Shown here one piece after another: positions 1 to 7,650 of a stretch of DNA of 20,429 nucleotides. Positions within the stretch are counted from its first letter, which is position 1; each line of letters starts with the position of its first letter. The notes under the pieces are model-generated. The model worked only from the letters and a program-made list of their open reading frames with translations, was not told the DNA's origin and ran no database searches. Origin of the DNA: Cyclostephanos tholiformis. Taxonomy: Eukaryota; Bacillariophyta; Thalassiosirophyceae; Thalassiosirales; Thalassiosiraceae. The position numbers and the translations under genes are program-made. Location of the stretch: NCBI GenBank assembly GCA_036939975.1, contig JALLPB010000203.1, positions 1-20,429 of the forward strand, given 5' to 3'.

Positions 1-168
1 AGCGAGATTTAAGTGTAAAAAAATCATAAAAAGAGTTTTGGGAACGCTCCAATAATACTATCTGTCTACAACCATACAACAAGTCGTGGATGACCTACAC
101 AGAGAGAAAACTAGAAACCATCATAACCATACACCCGCCGCAAGCCCACGTCGTGCCTTCCGCCCCGA

Positions 169-1521
169 ATGCCACTCGAAATTTTCGAGGGAGAACCCGG
201 GTTAACCTCATATTTTTTTCCGATGCGGCGCAGGCCATATACCGAGGCGGCCGGCCCAGAAGAAGACAATGATACGATCGGCGTCGATCGTCATCCATCG
301 GCAACGTCGCCGGCGCGCGGCGCGTCGTCTCATTGCACCCGACCAACGACGCCCGTCGTTCGATTCCGCCGTCGCTTTTATACCCTCCATTCGTCGATCG
401 TGCTCTTCGCCGTGATATTGGGGATGATGCACAACGGCGGGAATCGAAAGTACATCGCCGTGAACCCACGTGGGTTACTCACGTCGTTGTCGGATGCATC
501 GTCGACGTCTGTCGCGTCGTACGGATCGATCGACGCAACGACCGAGGGATCGTGTCACGTGGCATTCGTCAACGTCCATTCCTTCGCAATCGATGAGGAC
601 CACGCGGCCATTTGCTGTTCCGTTTCTGGAAACGCCGACGATTACGACGGGGAAAGTTGGTACCATTCGAATCTTTGCCATCCTCGTTTACCGTTCACGG
701 GAGTGCCCGTGAGACGATTGCCATTCGCGGGACGATTGACCCATTTATTAGAAGCGTGGGTGCTGCCTCTACTGCCGATATTTATTCACCTCACGTATCA
801 GCTAGTCTTCCCAGGAAGGACCGAAGTTGACCATTCCTCGGCGTCGGCTGCTGCGACTAGCCAATCATCTGCCAACAGATTGGTTAGGACCACACTCCGT
901 CGGCTTTTATTCTACGTCCTCTTGCTCAATATACGAGGGTTCGGCCTGTACATTGGGGCTAACACCCTAGAAGAATACGCTCTTCAAACATGGCTTACCA
1001 TGACGAATTCAATGAGTGATGCGGCATATCATCTCCATAATAGCGGGGATCGGAACAGTTGTTGGTATGAGGTATTTTTGAAGGCGCACCAAAAATCAAC
1101 TATGAGGAATGACAAGCACTCTCAATGCTACGGGCGTCAGTTCGATTTTTCCGATCACGTTGTTTTATTCTTGGCAAATTATTTAGTAATATTCGTGGCG
1201 GAGATCCTGGTCATATATTCTATTCCCTTTTGGCATTCGAAAACGACGAACGAGATTCGAATCAATCAAAGGAAATCGATACACTTTTGTTCGAACGGCT
1301 CGATGTGGAAAATTCTTCTCGCAGCGTTATTCGTGTATCTGCACATACTCGTCTGCCACGCCCTGTATCAAACTGCAGCTTATTTTCATACCCCCGCCGA
1401 GATATTAGTTGGGTACGCTGTAAGCATGATCATTCAGTTGCCAGTAATATATTTGATGTGCTCCGACGGACCGCATTGGGTAAAGGCGTCCATTGGGTTG
1501 CAAAGTGAAAAAAACGGATAA
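169..1521 (+). CDS. FIT2: FIT-family (FITM2-like) ER membrane acyl-CoA diphosphatase
   Basis: A 450-residue multi-spanning protein. The family acts in the ER membrane, cleaves fatty acyl-CoA on the lumenal side and supports lipid-droplet formation. The family signature is in the C-terminal half: C298 and C320, then FDFSDH (325-330), and YFHTPAE (405-411). H330 and H407 match the two catalytic histidines of human FIT2 (H155 and H214). Hydrophobic spans lie near 72-88, 193-213, 244-264, 331-355, 381-405 and 411-430. Human FIT2 is about 260 residues, so the first ~185 residues (Arg-rich, then Ser/Thr-rich around one hydrophobic stretch) are a lineage extension. The start is the first ATG after an in-frame TAA at 124-126; a second ATG at codon 19 is possible. 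The family call is firm; the N-terminal boundary is not. The next gene is convergent, 267 bp downstream. Confidence 0.82.
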   Translation: MPLEIFEGEPGLTSYFFPMRRRPYTEAAGPEEDNDTIGVDRHPSATSPARGASSHCTRPTTPVVRFRRRFYTLHSSIVLFAVILGMMHNGGNRKYIAVNPRGLLTSLSDASSTSVASYGSIDATTEGSCHVAFVNVHSFAIDEDHAAICCSVSGNADDYDGESWYHSNLCHPRLPFTGVPVRRLPFAGRLTHLLEAWVLPLLPIFIHLTYQLVFPGRTEVDHSSASAAATSQSSANRLVRTTLRRLLFYVLLLNIRGFGLYIGANTLEEYALQTWLTMTNSMSDAAYHLHNSGDRNSCWYEVFLKAHQKSTMRNDKHSQCYGRQFDFSDHVVLFLANYLVIFVAEILVIYSIPFWHSKTTNEIRINQRKSIHFCSNGSMWKILLAALFVYLHILVCHALYQTAAYFHTPAEILVGYAVSMIIQLPVIYLMCSDGPHWVKASIGLQSEKNG

Positions 1522-1788
1522 CTCAGCAGTGCATGGAAGTAGCAGCCTGGGGTTGGTACTTTAGTAACGGTGCAGAAAACAAGCCAGCTCCGTGTGATCA
1601 GTTTTGGAAGCTTGGGGATTGGGGCTAATGAGTGGAGATCTTACACTCAATGTCCACAGCCTCGGTAAGAGCAGTTGCGATGCAGTCAACAATCCAATGC
1701 ACGGAGATGCAATGCTATAATAAACACGCTAGAGCATTACATTGTTCAAGTTTTCAGACTAGATAGATTGCATGCTCTGTGCGCATTC
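1522..1788. other. Convergent 3' intergenic stretch
   Basis: Short gap between the 3' ends of the FIT-like gene and the APP1-like gene. It must hold both 3' UTRs. I see no RNA gene or repeat in it. Confidence 0.5.
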
Positions 1789-2946
1789 TTAATACATCTC
1801 CCCTATGGTTCGGTGAGCCTCATCAATATCTCGGGAAAGATCTACCCATTTGCTGTCCTCCATCGGCACACCCTGTGCTGTCAGTGTCATTTCAGCCTCT
1901 TCAATAACCCGCATCAAACCATCAAGTTCCATCAATCCCAATTGCGCTGCTTTTGCTGCGGCCCCGACATACGTACGAAAAAATACCAGGGGTCGTCCAT
2001 TGATGAGTTTGGGAGGAGGAATGAAAATCCCAGATGGAGGAAAGGTTGATGGCGGATCGGGAGAAACGACGTGTAAAAATACCGCTTGAACAACTTCTGG
2101 GTACTCGCGAAGCATGGTTTCGCCCGCTTCTTGGTCTAACTCTCCAGTATCACCCACGTAAATGTACTGCATAATCTCTCCAGTTGGATCTTGTTCAAGC
2201 AATTTTTCAAAGTTGCTAATGAAGGCGAGGGCGGTAACGAGGGATGATGAGGACGAGGACGGCAGCGAGGACGATTACGGTGAAAATTCCGACAACGATG
2301 ATGATGAAGAAGAAAAAGGCGAATACCTAAATTTCCGATGCCCTTTTTTATTCTGGATAATCCATTCTGAGACAGATCCATAAAGGACCGGCCCAACGCC
2401 CCACTCCTTCGTAGGATAAATTATGGAGGATTCGCCTGTCTTACGGAAGGCTTGGGCTAGTTTGGATTTGTCTTTAATTTCCAATGCCGCCTTTAGCTCT
2501 TCAGCTCGAGCTGTTAGAACAGCAACCTTCGGCGGAGATAGCCTTAAGTCCGAAAAGCTATTTTCCCCACCACGTTCGATTTTATATTGGCCGTAATGCC
2601 GTTGATTTAGCCGTATTGTGTGCAAACTCAGTTCCCACATGAATTGGAATACTCCCGGATAAAAATCTCCTCGATCATATTGCACGTCAACACCACCGAG
2701 GCTAACCCCACCGATTTCCAATCCACCACTCGATTTGAGGGTGTCATCAATGTCGCTAACAACTTGGGTCAGAGGGTAGGCTAGGAATATTCGGGACGGA
2801 TTCTGCTGTTCCGAAGCTGTGGTCATGGCTGCCACCGTGGTCGATGTCGCAGGTAGGTGACAGGCGGGATGAAGACTCACAAATGCAAAAGCTCGTGTCA
2901 CACATAAACCAAGGAATGCCGCACGAATGATCACAAGGGGGGCCAT
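1789..2946 (-). CDS. APP1/DUF2183 HAD-type phosphatase-like protein, putative plastid presequence
   Basis: Two exons, 2946-2327 and 2215-1789, give 348 residues. All HAD-superfamily landmarks are visible: motif I DIDDTLKSSGG (65-75), motif II VLTAR (143-147), a basic segment KKGHRKF before the splice, and motif IV YVGDTGELDQE (226-236) with D229 and D234. This is the arrangement of the APP1 catalytic domain (DUF2183); yeast App1 is a phosphatidate phosphatase, so a lipid-phosphate substrate is likely but unproven. Residues 1-20 form a hydrophobic signal peptide ending RAFAF, close to the diatom ASAFAP motif in which Phe directs plastid import. The splice restores SNFEKLLEQDP followed by the GDTGE motif, which strongly supports the exon join. 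The protein lacks the long extra domains of yeast App1. Confidence 0.83.
2216..2326 (-). other. Intron of the APP1-like gene (111 bp)
   Basis: On the minus strand the exon ends AAATTTAG, the intron opens GTATTC and closes CATTAG, and the second exon opens CAACTTTG. Removing it fuses phase 2 to phase 1 and restores HAD motif IV. Reading straight through instead adds a serine-rich tail and stops at 2275, which would remove the motif-IV aspartates. The plus strand of the intron is a purine-rich GAY/GAR low-complexity tract. Confidence 0.88.
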
Positions 2947-3335
2947 CGCTGCAACAACAAGTATGGTATGTTTCCGTCAAAGACAACGACTCTTCACTCG
3001 CAGAAAGATTTGTCTTGTCTCTTGCGCCCAGCCACCCCCCCTCCTGAGTCTATTGATATTTTGACCTTAGTGTTTACTCGCACCAGAGGGAAGCAGGGTG
3101 GCTGGCGGGCAGAGAGGAGAACCACCTAACTAAATAAAAAAGTATGTCGTCTATCGTACGATACCTCCTCAAAATAATATCACGTCGAATCGGGGTTTTT
3201 ACTCGACGAGGCGATTCATTCCCGTCACAATTTTGTTTCGTTTTATCTCTTGCTTTGACTCCCCCTTCGAGTCAATTTTAGATGCAGATTGATGTATTTC
3301 ACAACATGCGTTGTCATTGGTATCAAAGTCAAAGA
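2947..3335. other. Intergenic: 5' region of the APP1-like gene and 3' region of the QSOX-like gene
   Basis: No coding signal seen. A short inverted repeat, TTGACTC (3255-3261) and GAGTCAA (3269-3275) around a 7-nt C-rich loop, lies 20 bp or so outside the QSOX-like 3' end side of the gap. It could be a stem in the 3' UTR or a transcription-factor half-site pair. The sequence does not decide. Confidence 0.4.
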
Positions 3336-5408
3336 TTAAGTATAGTTATAACGATTTTTCTTTACGCTTTTAGATCCAGGTCCTGCGCAGCGTCTCTTGC
3401 CTTCATGTGGCCTACTTTGGCTTATCTTTGTGGTATTGTGGTGAAATTCTTCTTCTCTGTTATCGTATCTTTTCGGCACCGGCTGTTCCAAGGTGTGTAT
3501 CGTTTGACGGCATCTAGATTTCAGAGCAGCAGAGTGATGAGAATTTCTGTTCCAGTCTAGCTCATCTGACTGCTGAGACGATCCAATGGACCTTTTACTA
3601 CGATACCCTCCACGTGTGACTCTTCGTCGAACGAAACATAGACACACCCGAGTAATGAAACAAAACAGTGATATAAGAAAAAACAACATGCATATGGGCC
3701 AATCATGAGATGTCATACGAGCTCGAAGATTTCTCGTGCTCAGTGCTCGTTTTGCGTTGTTCCACCTATCCAGTACTATTAGTCGATTGTTGTGTATGCC
3801 GCTGGGCCAGTATATCTTCTTTAGGTAATCGAATAGTTGGTTTCTATCATAGGAGTCCATGCTCATTACTACTCCAGTGTCATCAGTTAAACTTTGCCAA
3901 CACTTTGGGCATTCCTCCTTGGTTGGCCAGAGTGACGATAACGGTGCCATCCGTGGAAGTTTGTGGTCGTAGCTAATTCCAGCTAATCGATCGCGACGAA
4001 CTGTGACATCATTGTGAATCTCCCAAATCCATATAGCCAAGCTTCTCCACTCATCAACTTTACCACCATTGACATTCTTTAACTGTGAATTATCATTGCT
4101 GTGTAAAGCACAACATGTATCGTCGTACAATTGAATCCATATATCTCTGCACGAACTGCGGCCAACAAAGAATTTGTCAATAAAGGTTCGCATCACCTGC
4201 CCAGCGTAGAAGACCGACACTCTTTCGGCAACCCCCACAACAGATGTGTGGCGTTCTGCAACACCGATCGAAAGGATGTGAAGTAGCGACCATATGCCAC
4301 ATTCGTATCTTCCATTTGATTCAGTTCCGCATCTAGCACTCCAAGTAATGCCAACTTCTAGATCTACGTGTCGGGAAATCACCGCCAGTAACCCTTCTTT
4401 ACTTGCGATTGCACTGGAAAAATCTAACCTTAGATCCTCGGCTAAGTCATGCACTCTTGATTCAGGTGGATATGCCCATCGGATTAAATCAAGAAATTCG
4501 GAGAGTGCTCTCGATACGTCAGCAGGTAGAGGACTGTCAGGAGTATATTGAGAAACGAGTGAAGTAGTAAGAGTGACAATAAGAGACGCCATAGCATCAT
4601 GATATACTTGGTCAAATAATGGGATATGTGTCCTGGAAGAAGTGCTGGAAGGCCCGTGCTCATTCGCAGGAGCTATAACAGCACCGATCCTTTCACTTAT
4701 GACACGGCTACTATCCCTCATTCCCTTTTTTACCATTCCACCGTCAGTGTGTGCCACTTTCACGGAATCCAACGGGATTTCCATAACACGAGCTAAGTAC
4801 TCGACTTTAAGCTCGAAATCTGTAGATAGATCATTTTTAGGACTAGATGCAGCAGCATTGATGCTGCCTGGTAGAGAAATTTCTGTCCAATCAATCCGAC
4901 CGCTTTTCAGGCCAATGATCATTGGAACGCTTCTCACGTCGAACCCTTGTTCACAGACCTCTCTATGGACGCCACAATTTACAGCGTGAAATTCAACCGG
5001 CATTCTACTCGAACGTCTTTTGATCCCCCTCGCCACACTCACGTAGACAGGTTGAAATGATTGGCAGTGAGGAGAGGCGGGATGGTAGAATTGTATTATT
5101 CTCGGCCATGTCACTTCGAGGACAAACGAAGGTGTTAGTGACGCAGACTCTTCCTCCGCTGGCAAATACTCAACTACTGGGTATGATTGCCTCATGTTGT
5201 AGAGAAAGTTAGCCGAACGCCCAGATTCGTCGATAGTTTTCTCCTGATCGAACAACTTTTTATTCTCTGGCTTCCTTTGATCGTCTATCGACTGCTGCTG
5301 CTTCTGCTTTGTCTTCGGAAGCTTGTTTGCTTTTGGGAAGAGCTGTTGCTCGAACTGCTCCTGTTGCGCAAGGAGGTTCATCTTCTGCTCTGTTGAACGG
5401 TCTTTCAT
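3336..5408 (-). CDS. QSOX: QSOX-like flavoprotein (thioredoxin + Erv/ALR) with both shuttle cysteines missing
   Basis: A 690-residue single-exon protein with quiescin sulfhydryl oxidase architecture. In the thioredoxin domain (about 95-215) the active site reads SPHC (112-115), where QSOX normally has CGHC. The paired cysteines C145/C152 and the cis-Pro segment RSVPMIIGLKSG are kept. In the Erv/ALR domain (about 355-535), CGIWSLLH (370-377), WIWEIHND (460-467, the FAD-contacting HN pair) and ECPKC (499-503) are kept. The FAD-proximal CxxC, expected after FF, reads RSSC (417-420) and is followed by the normal spacing to LYD. A transmembrane helix lies at about 571-593 with a basic tail behind it, as in membrane-anchored QSOX. 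There is no signal peptide: residues 1-60 are Gln/Lys-rich. An in-frame TAA lies 9 nt upstream of the ATG, so a signal peptide would need an unseen upstream exon. The fold call is strong; oxidase activity is doubtful. Confidence 0.85.
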   Translation of the reverse strand: MKDRSTEQKMNLLAQQEQFEQQLFPKANKLPKTKQKQQQSIDDQRKPENKKLFDQEKTIDESGRSANFLYNMRQSYPVVEYLPAEEESASLTPSFVLEVTWPRIIQFYHPASPHCQSFQPVYVSVARGIKRRSSRMPVEFHAVNCGVHREVCEQGFDVRSVPMIIGLKSGRIDWTEISLPGSINAAASSPKNDLSTDFELKVEYLARVMEIPLDSVKVAHTDGGMVKKGMRDSSRVISERIGAVIAPANEHGPSSTSSRTHIPLFDQVYHDAMASLIVTLTTSLVSQYTPDSPLPADVSRALSEFLDLIRWAYPPESRVHDLAEDLRLDFSSAIASKEGLLAVISRHVDLEVGITWSARCGTESNGRYECGIWSLLHILSIGVAERHTSVVGVAERVSVFYAGQVMRTFIDKFFVGRSSCRDIWIQLYDDTCCALHSNDNSQLKNVNGGKVDEWRSLAIWIWEIHNDVTVRRDRLAGISYDHKLPRMAPLSSLWPTKEECPKCWQSLTDDTGVVMSMDSYDRNQLFDYLKKIYWPSGIHNNRLIVLDRWNNAKRALSTRNLRARMTSHDWPICMLFFLISLFCFITRVCLCFVRRRVTRGGYRSKRSIGSSQQSDELDWNRNSHHSAALKSRCRQTIHTLEQPVPKRYDNREEEFHHNTTKISQSRPHEGKRRCAGPGSKSVKKNRYNYT

Positions 5409-5880
5409 GATGCCTTAAGGGGCGCGCGGGAGAATATCATCTTATCATACATCCATGAATACTCAACCGTTGATTTGTACCATAATAATATTGTACGACG
5501 ACCGACATAACAAATCGGGTAGATACGTAGCTTCCTAAACTAGGTATCGTACCTAGATATTGTATCATAAGTTCTCTACTTACAAAGATACATACAGTAA
5601 TAGTAATTATTCTTGACTGTCGGGGGGAAATTTCAACTCATACAAACACTCTTTTTCATGTATTATTTTTTACTTTTCTCTCTACACAGTATTACCTATT
5701 TGCTGATCAACCTTTTCCTCTTCTCAACTCCGCAGACATACCTATCTCTCTATCTCCGAGGTGGAAAGAAAGAGAGTGCTCGCAGGTGCTCGCTCACTGC
5801 CTCCCGGTACGATAGATGATAAGAATGCAGACCCGATGAAGAAGAAGCAAGGAACCATCAGGTTCACATAGCCATCTACA
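5409..5880. promoter_or_regulatory. Divergent promoter region, QSOX-like gene and unknown membrane-protein gene
   Basis: A 472-bp head-to-head gap that must hold both promoters. The clearest structure is a 7-bp inverted repeat, CTAGGTA (5540-5546) and TACCTAG (5550-5556), separated by TCG. The half nearer the plus-strand gene is pyrimidine-rich (CTCT tracts near 5670-5760). No open frame looks coding. Confidence 0.45.
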
Positions 5881-7182
5881 ATGTATAGAACGAATCGCAT
5901 CCTTGGACGGGATCACGAGGCGATAATTGCAACCGTCGCCCGATTCCTCCTGTGTGTTATCATCCTCTCCGCATGTAGTGGCGCAGAAGACGATGGAAAC
6001 GATGGAGCGTCGAAGGTTTCCGCAGACAATGGCAGATCGAATGATGAAGCAGCAGATCGTGATGAATGGTACGCTGACGATCCGTACATGCCGACAGATG
6101 ACGAATTCATTCAACAAATTCGAGCAGAATTAGATGCAGAGCGTAGTGCAATGAATTATGAGGATGAATTTAGAACGACCCGCGTGCGCCAACTGCTGAT
6201 AAATTTTGTGGCTATCTCGGTATCAATAGTCGGGTTGGTATCCGCGGTATTCTGCACATCCATACTGCTCTATGATTTGAGGACGGATTTTTTGATGCGT
6301 CGGTATACACGCGAGGGTGTGGTAGTTGAGAGTCGTATTTTGGTCTCTGATCCAGACATTGAAGAATCTATGAAGGCGGCAAACGTGGTGAACGTGGTGA
6401 AGCCTCTTCCTAAAATCCAAAACAATGATAGCTATTCAATCATGACTGACGACGAAAGTTATCAAGCCGGAAGTAGGAGTTTGTACAGCTTCAGCGTTAG
6501 ATCAGGAGCGCACGACGTCGAGAAAGGACAGAAAAGTGACGGGACGGGAGTGAAGAAATGGTCAGATCCAATAGGTAGTGAAGTCAGTTTCACGGATGGC
6601 TCCAACCAATCATCTACATCTAAATCAAGGGAGCAAACGTTCAACGCGAAAACAGCGACTTCCGATGGAACACAAAACATGAGGTTCCATGTTATCGTGG
6701 AGTACGATGATATATCCTATCATGATGTCATCAGTCAACATTCGTCTGAAATAATACGCAAACGTCTATGGGTGATGAGTGAAGACGTAGAAGGAGCAGG
6801 TACCAATTTCTCCACTAAGCTCCATGTACTTCAGGACAAACCAATGAGCGGGTACCCTTGCGGAGAAGTTCGACGAGCACTTAGGTGGCAAAAACGGCTT
6901 TCCTTCAACGTGCACATTATGTTGGGCCTTTCCTTCGCAATATGTGGGGCCTTCGTGGCAAAGAATATCCTGTCGCCAACACTGTTCCATCTCTACATGG
7001 GATTTTTGGTTCTCCAGTTGCCAATGGTCCAAATGTTTCTTCAAAGATCGTTTACTAAGGTTATATCAGAGAAATATTTGGAAAATGGATATATAATGCC
7101 CTCTAAACTTGCGAAGAAGCCTGTAGACAAACAAAAGATGATTGCAGCTCTTAAACAGGGTTCTTCCTTTGGCCATTTGTAA
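5881..7182 (+). CDS. Unrecognised membrane protein with four hydrophobic segments
   Basis: I do not recognise this 433-residue protein. Residues 18-33 form a signal peptide or signal anchor. An acidic stretch (35-100, many Asp/Glu) follows, then a membrane span at 107-131, then a long soluble region (132-340), then two closely spaced spans at 344-361 and 366-385, and a basic C-terminal tail. In the soluble region, REGVVVESRIL (144-154) and MRFHVIVEYDD (267-277) flank a Ser/Thr-rich low-complexity loop (180-262). The pattern resembles small beta-rich domains next to membrane helices, such as DUF3592, but that comparison is weak. The first ATG is used and the codon pattern is coding-like throughout. 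Probably lineage-specific. Confidence 0.72.
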   Translation: MYRTNRILGRDHEAIIATVARFLLCVIILSACSGAEDDGNDGASKVSADNGRSNDEAADRDEWYADDPYMPTDDEFIQQIRAELDAERSAMNYEDEFRTTRVRQLLINFVAISVSIVGLVSAVFCTSILLYDLRTDFLMRRYTREGVVVESRILVSDPDIEESMKAANVVNVVKPLPKIQNNDSYSIMTDDESYQAGSRSLYSFSVRSGAHDVEKGQKSDGTGVKKWSDPIGSEVSFTDGSNQSSTSKSREQTFNAKTATSDGTQNMRFHVIVEYDDISYHDVISQHSSEIIRKRLWVMSEDVEGAGTNFSTKLHVLQDKPMSGYPCGEVRRALRWQKRLSFNVHIMLGLSFAICGAFVAKNILSPTLFHLYMGFLVLQLPMVQMFLQRSFTKVISEKYLENGYIMPSKLAKKPVDKQKMIAALKQGSSFGHL

Positions 7183-7650
7183 TGTTGACATAAATAGAAA
7201 CCTTTATCAAAGAAAAATGAGTATTCGTACGCTGTAGTGTGGAACGAGTTGAATCACTTCTTTTTGTTTCTTCGCATAAATTGCAAAAGCAACAAGTTCT
7301 GGGGACGGGATCATCAACTAATTATATGCTTTTTGCAGGTACTATTCTTCGTGTAAAACTGGGGCACGGGCCTCTATATAAAAGCATTCTGCCCTTCATT
7401 TGCGTGTGTTACCAAAACATTCTACCACAGTGTTTCCTGAATTCCTTCCATTCCTACACAGCGGTAGTAGCAAACAATTATGAGTAGACCTGTGCCAAGT
7501 GAAGGTTTGGCTATGAGAACACTTGCGATACTTGGTTTATATTACTAGTAGTCATTGTCTAAGGTCGAAGTGAGTGGTGGGAAAGGAGGATTATGCGTGT
7601 GGTTCACTCGGCAAGGTTGGCGTGTCACCTGAAAACTCAGCAGTAAAATA
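7183..7650. other. Convergent intergenic stretch
   Basis: 468 bp between two 3' ends. It is AT-rich and I find no RNA gene, repeat or plausible exon in it. Confidence 0.45.

Noticed and set aside
2162..2383. Acidic plus-strand open frame (many Asp/Glu) across the APP1-like intron
   Set aside because: It is the complement of the intron's pyrimidine-rich tract and spans both splice sites of a well-supported gene.
3255..3275. TTGACTC/GAGTCAA inverted repeat as a transcription terminator
   Set aside because: Bacterial-type terminators do not apply here and the site lies beyond the QSOX-like stop; function cannot be told from sequence.
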